From positions 1 through 64,000 of the forward strand of contig NZGG01000019.1 of assembly GCA_002690865.1 (NCBI GenBank): DNA of 64,000 nt, given 5' to 3'. The DNA comes from Gammaproteobacteria bacterium. Lineage in GTDB: Bacteria > Pseudomonadota > Gammaproteobacteria > Pseudomonadales > Azotimanducaceae. Below the pieces are notes generated by a model, which saw nothing but the letters and a program-made list of their open reading frames with translations, did no database searches and was not told the origin of the DNA. The translations under genes were made by a program, and so were the position numbers. This document shows positions 44,837 through 56,849 of the stretch, piece after piece (position 1 is the first letter of the stretch; the number at the start of each line of letters is the position of its first letter).

Positions 44837-46894
44837 TCACAGATCATCAATCGCTCTAAGCAAAATGCCTTCAGTCAATATCTGCGGTAATATCCGCGCG
44901 TTACCACCATCCGCTGGATACAACAAATAAAGAGGTACTCCTGTCCGGGCAAACCTTTCGAGCGCTTCGGTAATCACTGGGTCTTCCCTCGTCCAGTCGC
45001 CTTCCATATATTTGATATTTTTACCCGCAAATGCCTCTCTAACACGATTAGTCTTTAACACCGTAATCTCATTGACTTTGCATGTAATGCACCACGCTGC
45101 GGTAAAATTAACAAATACTGCTCCTTCATTACGAGCCCTTTGAAGAGCATCTTCACTGTACGGAATAACACTATTATCCCCAACAGCCGCTGATTCTTTT
45201 GGTTCTGAGTGAAGCGAGCCTAGCAATATTACTGGGATGAGAAGTAAACTTCCCACAATAATATTGCGTACCAATAGGTTTACAAACTGCTTAGACAACC
45301 AGATCGCAAAAATTACGATCAACAGACCGGATAATATATAGAGCATATTGGTAGGGCCCGTTTGAATACCCAGTACCCAGAGCAACCAAATTGCCGAAGC
45401 GTATAGCGGAAAAGCCAATAATTGTCTTAGAGTTTCCATCCAACTCCCGGGCCGGGGTAAGCGCTTAAGTAATCCAGGTAAAAAAGATATTAGACAAAAA
45501 GGGGTGGCCATGCCCGCGCCCAGAGACCCAAATACTGCTAGCGCAACAACATTACTTTGGGTGATAGCATAACCTAGTGCCGCGCCCATAAAGGGCGCTG
45601 TACATGGAGCTGCTACGACACTAGCAAGTACTCCTGTAAAAAAAGAAGCTGCATAACCAGCTTTGGAAGCATTCATATCTCCTAGACCTAACCAACTGAG
45701 TCTAATTTCAAAAAGCCCAGACAGATTTAAGCCCAAAATCACAAACAAATAGGCAAGCGAACCAATCACAATAGGAGACTGTAACTGGAAACCCCAACCA
45801 ACTTGCTCCCCTGCTGCTCTCAGAAACAAAAGAGCAATTGCTATCCCAAGAAAGCTAAAGACAACACCGAAAAAGTACACCAAAGCATGAAGTTTGATCG
45901 AACCTCCTCTAGCCGTTTCTATAAGCGAAAGTATCTTTATCGATAAGACGGGAAACACACAAGGCATAAAATTGAGTATTATTCCACCTAAGAACGCTAG
46001 TATTATTGCTGCCCAGAGGGTCAAATCGAATGCAATACCACCTGAGTACATCGGTTTAATCACAAATGAAGTATTCAGGCCCTGACCAACATCGTCACCA
46101 ACCACGATAATGCCCTCAAAAGATGAAGGCGTATTATCTAGCTCCTCATGCGCTAATAGTCTTAAACGGATCTCAGAATCGTTCACACTAAAAGTCTGGG
46201 CAGCGGAGTTATTAATGGTATTGGGGGTAAAAGGAAAATACGTTATCGTTTTAATCCTATTTTTCGCCAAACCAGGCAATGCAATGGATATTTGGAGCTT
46301 TTCCCTTTCCCTACTGAGGTACGCTTTGATTGGGGCATGCTGGGGTAATTTAAGCCGTGCTTTTGCGAAAATTGGAGCCTGCCGCTCATCAATATCTTTT
46401 TCAGAAGTTACTGGCAATACTATTTCCAAATTCGCCTGCTCAGGAATACAAACGTCTTTACAAACCAGCCATTCAACTCTGGCCTTAATTTCTACTTCAG
46501 CTTTCTCAATGGTTTCTCTTGGGGTGACCTCAGTCAGCAGTATTACCTCATCGTGATACCCAAAGTTTGTAAAGTCACCGTACGGAATACGTTCTGGATA
46601 AGGCCATTGAATATTCGAGGCCTCAAACCCCTCAGGAAGGTCCCAGTAAATATTGATTGGAGCACCTACATCTCCAGCATTCTTCCAGTATGTATGCCAT
46701 CCGGGCTCTATAATTTGTTTAACTGCGATCCAAAAAGACTGTCCTGCCTCGATAGATTTAACTTCCGAGATAAGTGATGTGTGGACTTTGTTTGATACTG
46801 ATGTGTGAACCTCAGCCTGTATCTCATTAGCGAAAAGATCATGTTGTAATAAGCAGCTAACAAAGAGCAAACAGAACCAATTCCAGAATCTCAT
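44837..46894 (-). CDS. DsbD/ScsB-like protein-disulfide reductase
   Basis: 685 residues. A signal peptide (about 1-22) precedes a periplasmic domain (to about 280) with CKDVC and a WHTYWKNAGD motif characteristic of the ScsB N-terminal domain. The membrane part has two redox cysteine segments, NFMPCVFPVLS and AAPCTAPFMG, as in DsbD-beta/CcdA. The C-terminal thioredoxin-like domain has AAWCITCK (Cys602, Cys605). It carries electrons from cytoplasmic thioredoxin to the periplasm. Scs genes are linked to copper tolerance. The operon with the DUF255 protein suggests a shared thiol-redox role. Confidence 0.88.
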   Translation of the reverse strand: MRFWNWFCLLFVSCLLQHDLFANEIQAEVHTSVSNKVHTSLISEVKSIEAGQSFWIAVKQIIEPGWHTYWKNAGDVGAPINIYWDLPEGFEASNIQWPYPERIPYGDFTNFGYHDEVILLTEVTPRETIEKAEVEIKARVEWLVCKDVCIPEQANLEIVLPVTSEKDIDERQAPIFAKARLKLPQHAPIKAYLSREREKLQISIALPGLAKNRIKTITYFPFTPNTINNSAAQTFSVNDSEIRLRLLAHEELDNTPSSFEGIIVVGDDVGQGLNTSFVIKPMYSGGIAFDLTLWAAIILAFLGGIILNFMPCVFPVLSIKILSLIETARGGSIKLHALVYFFGVVFSFLGIAIALLFLRAAGEQVGWGFQLQSPIVIGSLAYLFVILGLNLSGLFEIRLSWLGLGDMNASKAGYAASFFTGVLASVVAAPCTAPFMGAALGYAITQSNVVALAVFGSLGAGMATPFCLISFLPGLLKRLPRPGSWMETLRQLLAFPLYASAIWLLWVLGIQTGPTNMLYILSGLLIVIFAIWLSKQFVNLLVRNIIVGSLLLIPVILLGSLHSEPKESAAVGDNSVIPYSEDALQRARNEGAVFVNFTAAWCITCKVNEITVLKTNRVREAFAGKNIKYMEGDWTREDPVITEALERFARTGVPLYLLYPADGGNARILPQILTEGILLRAIDDL

Positions 46895-46905
46895 AGGGTA
46901 CTCCT

Positions 46906-48459
46906 TTATGGCCTCATGCCCCAGCTAACTGGACCCTTAAGCTCTTCCAATGATGGCTCTATCCATTCAATCCAACGACACAAACTCGATCTCGTTTGAC
47001 GGGGATCGATTAAATCATGCACCGCAAAACTTTCCATAAGAGGGAACGGAGATCGATTTGCCATCAATCTTTCCTCCAGCTCACGACGCTTGGCCTCCGG
47101 GTTTTCCGCTTCCTTGATCTCACGATGAAAAGCAACGGCCACTCCGCCTTGCACTGGAAGAGCACCCATCTCATGGGATGGCCAGGCTAACTTATAGGTA
47201 TTAGGAGCATAATGAGCAGCAGAGGCTACCCCAAAGGATTTGTGAACCGCGACAGTAGCCCATGGCACAGTGGACTGAACAGCGGCACATACAGCACTCA
47301 TTCCATATTTAATTGCAGCACTCGTCTCCGCTTCAGGCCCAATCATGAATCCGGGCTCATCAAGGAAATTCACGATTGGTATATGGAACGTATCACAGAG
47401 TTCCATCATTCGTTTTGCCTTTTGTGACCCCTGCGCGGTCATTGCTCCCGCAAAATGCGCGCAATCATTCGCTATGACTCCCACAACAGAACCATTGAGA
47501 CGGGCTAATCCAATTATCTGACCGTGGCCGTAATCCGGTGCTATTTCAAAAAATGATTGAACATCAACCACATGGCGAATCAGAGCTCTCATGTCAAATG
47601 GTATTCGGCTATCTCGTGGAACGATTGAGATTAATTCCTCATCTGCTCGATTGGGGTCATCATCGCATTCTATCCGCTCGGATAACTGCCATACATTCTG
47701 TGGCATATACGTCAAGAAACGACGTATCTCTTCGAAAGCATCCTCTTCAGAATCTACAGCATTATCAACAATCCCACTTCGAGTTTGAATCCTCCAGCCT
47801 CCCAATTGCTCCTTAGTAAGAGATAAACCAAGAGCTCTTTCAACAAGGGCTGGTCCTGCAACCATAACTTGCGATGTCTCTTTGACCATCACAGAAAAAT
47901 GAGACGCGACTAAACGACCAGCTGGAAACCCTGCGACTGGTCCCATTGCACCCGACACTACAGGAACAACATTCATAGCTTCGGCAATGACCTTAAACCT
48001 CGGTTCACTTAAGACCGGAGAACCGACTGTTTTAGGTCTGTCACCTCCTCCAGCCACACTGCCACCCCCACCTTCTAACATTCTGACAAGCGGCACCTTA
48101 AATTGAATTGCTAATTCTTCCGAATAGATACTTTTACGAAGACCAGCGCCGTTTGGCGATCCTCCTTTCAAGGTAAAATCTTCACCGCCTACAACTGTCC
48201 TTCGACCATTTATCTCCCCAAAGCCAACGACATAGTTAGCAGGAGTAAAGTCTTTAATGGAGCCATCATCATCTTTTTCTGCAAACCCTGCTCCTAAACC
48301 ATGTTCCTCAAACTTACTACTTCCTAGCAACCCATCGATCCGTTCTCGAACGGTTAATCTTCCCTTCGCATGATGAATTTCGATAGCCTCTGGACCGCCC
48401 TGCTGCTTTGATAATTCACGACGGAGTTCAATCTCAAGAGATTCTTTATGCCAACTCAT
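46906..48459 (-). CDS. Acyl-CoA carboxylase carboxyltransferase (beta) subunit
   Basis: 517 residues of the crotonase-like carboxyltransferase superfamily, two ClpP-like halves. Recognisable segments are RIDGLLGSSKFEE, GGSVAGGGDRPKT, the oxyanion regions around VSGAMGPVAG (about 160-169) and GPALVERALG, and in the second half NFLDEPGFMIGPEAE and the late SHEMGALPVQGG. The enzyme would transfer carboxyl from carboxybiotin to propionyl-, acetyl- or methylcrotonyl-CoA. No biotin carboxylase or biotin-carrier gene is next to it; its own partner must be elsewhere. Substrate undecided. Confidence 0.87.
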   Translation of the reverse strand: MSWHKESLEIELRRELSKQQGGPEAIEIHHAKGRLTVRERIDGLLGSSKFEEHGLGAGFAEKDDDGSIKDFTPANYVVGFGEINGRRTVVGGEDFTLKGGSPNGAGLRKSIYSEELAIQFKVPLVRMLEGGGGSVAGGGDRPKTVGSPVLSEPRFKVIAEAMNVVPVVSGAMGPVAGFPAGRLVASHFSVMVKETSQVMVAGPALVERALGLSLTKEQLGGWRIQTRSGIVDNAVDSEEDAFEEIRRFLTYMPQNVWQLSERIECDDDPNRADEELISIVPRDSRIPFDMRALIRHVVDVQSFFEIAPDYGHGQIIGLARLNGSVVGVIANDCAHFAGAMTAQGSQKAKRMMELCDTFHIPIVNFLDEPGFMIGPEAETSAAIKYGMSAVCAAVQSTVPWATVAVHKSFGVASAAHYAPNTYKLAWPSHEMGALPVQGGVAVAFHREIKEAENPEAKRRELEERLMANRSPFPLMESFAVHDLIDPRQTRSSLCRWIEWIEPSLEELKGPVSWGMRP

Positions 48460-48626
48460 GGGCGATGTTCCTATATTTTTATAAGCAAATTGTGCCCTCA
48501 GAAAGACCGAAACGCCAGAGTATTGAATATAATTAGAATTAGTATCATGAACGTGGTAATTTGGCGGGGCTCGAAGGAAAGCAACTTATTCGGGTATCCA
48601 ATATCCCCATCGGCAGAGAGGTTGAT

Positions 48627-49760
48627 ATGCAAATTGTAGTGCCAGCTGAGACTGAGGAAAATGAGAGGCGTGTCGCACTCACACCGGAATCAGTTAAGAA
48701 ACTCATTCACCTGGGATTTAGCGTTAAAGTCGAAGATGGTATCGGTGCGAAGGCTGGATACTCTAATGAGGAATATTCGAAAGCGGGTGGCATCATTAGC
48801 ATGGAAAGAGATACCCTTCTCAAGGAGGGAGATATAATCGCTCGAGTAAAGAAACCTGACATAGAAGAGATAAGTAAACTCAAAGCAGGATCTTTGCACA
48901 TAAGCTACCTGGACCCATATAATGAAATAGATATTGTAGACAAAATGTCACAGCAAGGCGTCACAGCAATTAGTATGGAGATGATTCCGCGTACTACTCG
49001 GGCCCAAAAAATGGATGCGCTGAGCTCACAAGCAAACCTAGCGGGTTACGTTATGGTGATCCTGGCTGCAGAGAAAATTGATCGAATTCTGCCTATGATG
49101 ATGACTCCGGCAGGAACAATTAGTCCAGCAAGAGTTTTTGTCATCGGTGCTGGTGTTGCTGGCTTACAAGCCATTGCAACGGCAAAAAGATTGGGCGCAA
49201 GAGTCGACGCTTTTGATACGCGCCCTATCGTTGCTGAGCAAGTCCGTTCTGTTGGTGGTAAATTCCTCGAAATTGATCTTGGAGAAACAGGACAAACTAA
49301 AGACGGATATGCAAAGGAACTTTCCCCTGAGCAGCTCGATAAACAAAGACAAGGAATGAAAGAAATAATCAGTCAATCCGATATTGTTATTACTACCGCG
49401 CAAGTATTCGGCAGACCAGCGCCGAGAATCGTTACAAAGGATATGGTAGAAGCAATGAAGCCCGGAGGGGTCATCGTTGATATGGCAGTCGAATCAGGTG
49501 GTAATGTTGAAGGCAGTATCCCAGGTAAAACCACAGAAATTAGCGGTGTCTCCATTATTGGTGTTAGCAATTTACCTGCGGTGGTGGCTAAAGATGCCAG
49601 TCAAATGTACTCATCCAATGTTTACAACCTAATATCGGAATACTGGTCAGCTGAAGAGAAAATGTTAAATCTAAGTCTGGAAGATGACATTCTCGCCGGG
49701 TGCATAGTCACTCATGGTGGTGATTTAGTAAACGAAGCCATTAAAAACTTAAGGAATTAG
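48627..49760 (+). CDS. pntA: NAD(P) transhydrogenase subunit alpha part 1
   Basis: 377 residues from ATG 48627, with AGAGAGG five bases upstream. It matches the NAD(H)-binding dI domain (PntAa): VPAETEENERRVALTP, the RTTRAQKMDALSSQAN segment (residues about 118-134), and the dinucleotide fold VFVIGAGVAGLQAIATAKRLGA near 170. It is part of the membrane proton pump that drives hydride transfer from NADH to NADP+. The three-gene pntAa-pntAb-pntB order is visible downstream. Confidence 0.92.
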   Translation: MQIVVPAETEENERRVALTPESVKKLIHLGFSVKVEDGIGAKAGYSNEEYSKAGGIISMERDTLLKEGDIIARVKKPDIEEISKLKAGSLHISYLDPYNEIDIVDKMSQQGVTAISMEMIPRTTRAQKMDALSSQANLAGYVMVILAAEKIDRILPMMMTPAGTISPARVFVIGAGVAGLQAIATAKRLGARVDAFDTRPIVAEQVRSVGGKFLEIDLGETGQTKDGYAKELSPEQLDKQRQGMKEIISQSDIVITTAQVFGRPAPRIVTKDMVEAMKPGGVIVDMAVESGGNVEGSIPGKTTEISGVSIIGVSNLPAVVAKDASQMYSSNVYNLISEYWSAEEKMLNLSLEDDILAGCIVTHGGDLVNEAIKNLRN

Positions 49761-49769
49761 GAGAATCCT

Positions 49770-50060
49770 GTGGAAATTGTTTTTCTAACTTTCATCCTCG
49801 TCTTATCAATATTTTTAGGATTCGAGCTAATTTCAAAAGTACCTGCAACTCTGCATACGCCTCTCATGTCTGGTGCTAATGCAATATCAGGAATTACTCT
49901 CGCTGGGGCTTTTCTTGCTGCAGGGTCGCAGGAAGCACATATTGCTACTATGCTAGGAACTGCGGCCGTTACTTTCGCTACGGTTAATGTGGTTGGAGGA
50001 TACCTCGTAACCGACAGGATGCTATCAATGTTCAAAAGCAAAAATGAGGCAGGTAAATGA
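49770..50060 (+). CDS. pntAB: NAD(P) transhydrogenase subunit alpha part 2
   Basis: 96 residues; start GTG 49770, with GGAGAA a few bases upstream. It holds three membrane segments with the TPLMSGANAISGI motif of PntAb. It is the membrane part that is fused to PntAa in E. coli PntA but separate here, as in many alpha- and some gammaproteobacteria. It overlaps the pntB start by 4 bp. Confidence 0.9.
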   Translation: MEIVFLTFILVLSIFLGFELISKVPATLHTPLMSGANAISGITLAGAFLAAGSQEAHIATMLGTAAVTFATVNVVGGYLVTDRMLSMFKSKNEAGK

Positions 50061-51430
50061 GCATTGAATTGATTGCGAACTTGTCTTATATCCTTGCGGC
50101 AGTGCTATTCATATTCGGATTAAAAATGCTTGGACATCCTAATACGGCGCGGCAAGGTAACGCCTTATCAGCACTAGGGATGTTTATTGCTGTCGTTGCT
50201 GGACTAACAGCGGAGAGCATTGTGTCTTTCGAGTATATAGCCTTAGGAGTTGTTCTAGGGGCTGTCTTTGGTGCACTCGCATCCCGTTTAGTTGCGATGA
50301 CCTCGATGCCAGAAATGGTGGCACTATTTAACGGGTCTGGTGGTACCGCAAGCCTTTTTGTTGGATGGGGTACTTTATATGGAAGCGAAATCAATACGTT
50401 TACCGCGTTCACGGTAGTGCTCGCCATCCTGATCGGTGGAATCACATGCACTGGAAGTATTATTGCCTATGCTAAATTAAGTGAGTCTCTCGGGCCTTTA
50501 CCCTTTCCAAGTGGTGCAAAACAGTTTCCAGGCCAACGAATTGTTAACAGCCTCCTTTTGTTAGCTATGGTTTTCTCGTGCATCCAATTCTGTATAGAAC
50601 CCTCTTCGGAATCTTACTGGTTATTCGCCGTCCTAGGTCTTGCGCTAGTACTAGGCATAATGGCTGTAATACCGATTGGTGGGGCAGATATGCCAGTAGT
50701 AATCTCGTTGCTGAACAGCTACTCAGGTATTGCCGCATGTGCAGCTGGCTTCGCGATCAATAATAATATCCTAATCGTAGCGGGTTCATTAGTAGGTGCA
50801 GCAGGGATAATACTTACTAATATTATGTGTAAAGCTATGAATCGGTCCCTCCTCAATGTCTTGTTTAGCGGGTTTGGTGCTGCTAAGCAGGGGAAAACAA
50901 TCGAAGGGGACGTTAAACCTATTAGCGTGGAGGACGCTTACTATATTCTAGAAGCCGCAACTAATGTGTGTTTTGTCCCAGGGTATGGCATGGCGGCAGC
51001 TCAGGCTCAGCACGTAGTGAAGGAGCTAGGTCAAATTCTCGAAGCAAATGGAGCAGAGGTAAGCTATGCGATCCATCCCGTAGCTGGTCGCATGCCCGGA
51101 CATATGAATGTGTTGCTGGCCGAGGCAGATGTGCCTTATGAGCAGTTAGTTGAAATGGAAGAAATCAACCCTCGTATAGAGAATGTTGACGTTGCCATAG
51201 TTATCGGTGCTAATGATGTTGTGAATCCAAGTGCTCGAGAAGAAGATAGCCCAATGTACGGCATGCCCATTATAAACGTAGATCAAGCTAGGACGGTCTT
51301 CGTCCTCAAGCGCTCTATGGCGTCAGGTTTTGCAGGCGTTGATAATCCACTTTTCTTTGGCGAAAATACAAGAATGCTGTTTGGCGATGCGAAAGAGTCA
51401 ATCTCTGGGGTAATCGGAGAATTTGGATAA
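50057..51430 (+). CDS. pntB: NAD(P)(+) transhydrogenase subunit beta
   Basis: 457 residues: an N-terminal membrane domain of about nine helices (LSYILAAVLFIFGLKML, SMPEMVALFNGSGG, PIGGADMPVVISLLNSYSG) and a C-terminal NADP(H)-binding dIII domain with FVPGYGMAAAQAQH, VSYAIHPVAGRMPGHMNVLLAE and VVIGANDVVNP. It ends the pnt operon. It supplies NADPH at the expense of the proton gradient. Confidence 0.94.
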   Translation: MSIELIANLSYILAAVLFIFGLKMLGHPNTARQGNALSALGMFIAVVAGLTAESIVSFEYIALGVVLGAVFGALASRLVAMTSMPEMVALFNGSGGTASLFVGWGTLYGSEINTFTAFTVVLAILIGGITCTGSIIAYAKLSESLGPLPFPSGAKQFPGQRIVNSLLLLAMVFSCIQFCIEPSSESYWLFAVLGLALVLGIMAVIPIGGADMPVVISLLNSYSGIAACAAGFAINNNILIVAGSLVGAAGIILTNIMCKAMNRSLLNVLFSGFGAAKQGKTIEGDVKPISVEDAYYILEAATNVCFVPGYGMAAAQAQHVVKELGQILEANGAEVSYAIHPVAGRMPGHMNVLLAEADVPYEQLVEMEEINPRIENVDVAIVIGANDVVNPSAREEDSPMYGMPIINVDQARTVFVLKRSMASGFAGVDNPLFFGENTRMLFGDAKESISGVIGEFG

Positions 51431-51435
51431 AACTC

Positions 51436-52053
51436 CTATATTGTAACAATGAGTCGCTGCACGCCATAGTAGTTATTAGAACGGACATTTTCGATCGCCG
51501 CCTCCACGAAAGGTAACGGAAGTCCTAAAACATTCCCCATAAGATTAATACGAAGGCGGTCCTCATATTGCATTTCACAGCAGAGATAGGTGCTGAGAAA
51601 AGCGGCCTCGATAACCCCAGACTTGGCTTTTGGATTCATAGTTGACGCGGCTCTACCGAGCAGTTCAAATATATCTTCTTTACTAATTAGATAGGAAATA
51701 TTTTTTATTTCCTCCACCGAAAAACTTTCACCGATAATAGCACTGGCTATTTGATCCATGCGCCCAACCTCACCCGCCATTCCGTATCCGACGAGGATAT
51801 AAGTGATTACGTTTTTCACCGAAGCAATATGGGAAGGAAGCTGCTGACCTTCCGATGCGTATGAGGTATCACAACCTCCACATAAAAAATAATCAGCTAC
51901 TTTGGATATTGGAAACAATGGTATAGCAAAAAAGCTAAAGTAATTAACTTCGGTAACGTGAAAAAATTGCTTACTGCGACCACACGAATCACAGGCCCGC
52001 ATACCTTCCAGCCGACGATTTATTCGCACAACCTCACCAAAGAGAAGAAACAT
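51436..52053 (-). CDS. Zinc-ribbon plus TerB-like hypothetical protein
   Basis: 205 residues. A zinc-ribbon is visible in the N-terminal 65 residues: CDSCG (about 21-24) and later CGGCD (about 58-61). After a hydrophobic linker (NYFSFFAIPLFPISKVADYF), residues about 75-195 are helical and reminiscent of TerB domains. No named family. The function is unknown; ribbon and TerB-like parts together occur in membrane- or ubiquitin-like-signalling-associated proteins, but no such neighbour is present here. Confidence 0.6.
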   Translation of the reverse strand: MFLLFGEVVRINRRLEGMRACDSCGRSKQFFHVTEVNYFSFFAIPLFPISKVADYFLCGGCDTSYASEGQQLPSHIASVKNVITYILVGYGMAGEVGRMDQIASAIIGESFSVEEIKNISYLISKEDIFELLGRAASTMNPKAKSGVIEAAFLSTYLCCEMQYEDRLRINLMGNVLGLPLPFVEAAIENVRSNNYYGVQRLIVTI

Positions 52054-54294
<2,241 letters not shown>

Positions 54295-54329
54295 GTTATA
54301 GACAAGTATTAGGATGTAGAGCATCGATT

Positions 54330-55448
54330 ATGACGACAGCCCGAAAACTTCACCGAATAGAGGGTGAATTCATGATGCAAAACGGATCTATTATGGATCC
54401 CGTTATTGCCTATGAAACATGGGGAAACTTGAACTTTCTTAAAGATAACGCAGTTTTGCTCTTTACTGGCCTCTCGCCCTCCGCGCACGCAGCTTCATCT
54501 ACCCTTGATCAGTCCAACGGTTGGTGGGAACAAATGTTGGGGAAAGGTAAACCAATTGATACCGATACATACTTCGTGATTTGCATCAATTCGCTTGGGA
54601 GTTGCTTTGGCTCAACCGGGCCCACTAGCACGAACCCAGCTACGGGTATTCGATACGGAATTGATTTTCCCGTTGTTACTATTGAGGATATCGCAGCCAG
54701 TGGTCAAGCTGTTATCGAAGCATTTGGTATCAAACATCTCTATGCGGTGATTGGCTCATCCATGGGTGCGATGACTGCACTGGCACATACCGTCTTATAT
54801 CCCCATGTCGCAAAAGGTCTGGTCTCAATCTCAGGCAATGGCAGGTCAGAGCCATTTTCAATAGCAATACGCTCATTACAAAGAGAAATTATTCGCAGCG
54901 ATCCCGAGTGGAAAAATGGGCTTTATAATACTTCCCCAGTCATGGGAATGCGCCTGGCACGCAAGCTCGGGATGCTGAGTTATAGAAGCGCTACCGAATT
55001 CAAACAACGTTTTGGCCGTGAGCGAGTGCCGGAAGAAAGGCAAACAGGGGACTCTTTCGATATTGATTTTGAGGTCGAATCGTACCTAGATGCCCACGCA
55101 AAAAAATTTACGGGAACCTTTGATGCAAACTGTTACCTATACTTATCTCGCGCCATGGACCTCTTTGATATTGCGGATCATGGAGGCTCAGTGGTAAAGG
55201 CGCTATCTAAAGTGGGAGCTCAAAGGGTTATGATAATTGGGGTGGAAACGGATTTACTATTCCCCCTTCATCAGCAGGAAGAACTAGTAGAGGGACTCTC
55301 TACTGCAGGCAGAGAAGTTCATTTTCATAGACTCAGTTCTCTACAAGGACATGATGCCTTCCTTGTCGATATGGACCAATTTCGGCCACTTATCTGCGAC
55401 TTCTTCAATTGCACAATGAATCAGCCAGGCCAACTTCACTCTATTTAG
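54330..55448 (+). CDS. metX: Homoserine O-acyltransferase (MetX family)
   Basis: 372 residues, alpha/beta hydrolase fold. The nucleophile elbow is GSSMGAM (Ser about 148), with Asp in VETDLLFP (about 309) and His in GHDAFLVD (about 342). The acyl donor is acetyl-CoA or succinyl-CoA; the NSLGSCFGSTGP loop near residues 90-101 is the usual MetX fingerprint. It activates homoserine for methionine synthesis. The gene lies 35 bp after ilvC. Confidence 0.9.
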   Translation: MTTARKLHRIEGEFMMQNGSIMDPVIAYETWGNLNFLKDNAVLLFTGLSPSAHAASSTLDQSNGWWEQMLGKGKPIDTDTYFVICINSLGSCFGSTGPTSTNPATGIRYGIDFPVVTIEDIAASGQAVIEAFGIKHLYAVIGSSMGAMTALAHTVLYPHVAKGLVSISGNGRSEPFSIAIRSLQREIIRSDPEWKNGLYNTSPVMGMRLARKLGMLSYRSATEFKQRFGRERVPEERQTGDSFDIDFEVESYLDAHAKKFTGTFDANCYLYLSRAMDLFDIADHGGSVVKALSKVGAQRVMIIGVETDLLFPLHQQEELVEGLSTAGREVHFHRLSSLQGHDAFLVDMDQFRPLICDFFNCTMNQPGQLHSI

Positions 55449-55519
55449 GGCCCTCAATAAGAAGGGAACCTAGCCACCATTAAAAATGGTACAGACTAGT
55501 TTGCGCTTCCTGGCTAATA

Positions 55520-56650
55520 CTAATAACCAGCTAACGTCCCGTACCTATCTCGATGAAACGCACTATTCCCAAAAGAATGCTCGCATACCCTTGAGCGTTT
55601 GAGAAAGAATCCGATCTCGTATTCATCAGTCATACCAATACCACCATGCATCTGAACACCCTCACTACTTACCAAGTTATAGGTATCACTTAGCCTAGCC
55701 TTGGTAAGACTAGATATTGATGCAAGATCATCACGACCTTCATCTAAAGCAGATAGGGCGTCAAGCACCGCAGATTTAGATAATTCAACTTCACAAAACA
55801 TTTCTGCAGCCCGATGCTTGAGGGCCTGAAACGAACCTATCGGAACACCGAATTGTTCACGCACCTTGAGGTACTCCACTGTGCGCTCAAAGCATTCCTG
55901 GAGACCACCGAGCATTTCAGCTGATAATAAGATGCGGCCCACATCCAAAACCTTATCTAATAAATCTGCTCCATTGCCAATCTCACCTAACAGCATACCC
56001 TGAGCACCATCAAATTCTATATTTGCCGCATTTCGACTGTCTGCCATAATTGTTCTGGTTACTGTTACGCCGTCAGCTTCTCGATCCACAAGCACTAATG
56101 TCAGACCATCTCGGCTATTCGACTCTCCGGCCGACCGAGCTACGACTATTAACTTATCTGCGATATGTCCATCCAGAACGAATTTCTTTGTACCTGTTAC
56201 GCTACAATTCGATCCGGAAACTTCTACCTTGGTTGCCACTTGATAAGGGTCATGATGAGCAGATTCTTCAAGACATAGGGCTAAAAAAAGCTCGCCTGCT
56301 GCCACTCTTGGAAGTAATTCCAGTTTTTGATCTATCGTGCCGCCCTCTATTAGCGCACTTGCTCCAAGGGCTGCTGTAGACAAAAGCGGCGATGCTGTAA
56401 GAGTGCGGCCACACTCCTCCATGACCACACCCATGCCCATATACCCAAACTCAAGACCCCCGTATTCTTCCGGTATAGTAATACCTGCCCAACCTAGCTC
56501 GACCATCTGTTGCCAAGTATCCTTATCAAAACCCAGCTCATTTTTCTCATCGCGAAGCTTGCGCAACTGCAAGATAGGGGCATTATTAGTACAAAAATCT
56601 TTCGCGGCATCCTTGAGCATGTTCTGCTCGTCATTCAATACCAGTGGCAT
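55520..56650 (-). CDS. Acyl-CoA dehydrogenase family protein
   Basis: 376 residues with the usual N-terminal helical part (FDKDTWQQMVELGWAGI, PEEYGGLEFGY), middle beta-domain with LALCLEE and TKKFVLDG, and the C-terminal helices with the QVHGG-like QMHGGIGMTDEYEIG (around residues 337-351). The catalytic base Glu would normally lie in the ETQ/GGxGY region and cannot be fixed by eye. It oxidises an acyl-CoA at the alpha-beta bond, passing electrons to ETF. Chain-length preference is unknown. Confidence 0.88.
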   Translation of the reverse strand: MPLVLNDEQNMLKDAAKDFCTNNAPILQLRKLRDEKNELGFDKDTWQQMVELGWAGITIPEEYGGLEFGYMGMGVVMEECGRTLTASPLLSTAALGASALIEGGTIDQKLELLPRVAAGELFLALCLEESAHHDPYQVATKVEVSGSNCSVTGTKKFVLDGHIADKLIVVARSAGESNSRDGLTLVLVDREADGVTVTRTIMADSRNAANIEFDGAQGMLLGEIGNGADLLDKVLDVGRILLSAEMLGGLQECFERTVEYLKVREQFGVPIGSFQALKHRAAEMFCEVELSKSAVLDALSALDEGRDDLASISSLTKARLSDTYNLVSSEGVQMHGGIGMTDEYEIGFFLKRSRVCEHSFGNSAFHRDRYGTLAGY

Positions 56651-56849
56651 CTGTTTTTACTCCTTTGAGACGGTGCAAACAATCAGGTTTTAACATAGGT
56701 ATTATATCATCATAAGTGCTTTTTGAAATCAGTGATTTTATATTTAACATTACAAAAATAGGAGGACAAAAAACTAACCGAGTAAAGAATGTTTGGGTAG
56801 TTTTATCTCTATAATTTGATTCGATAATTTTTGAAATATATAAAGGGGG

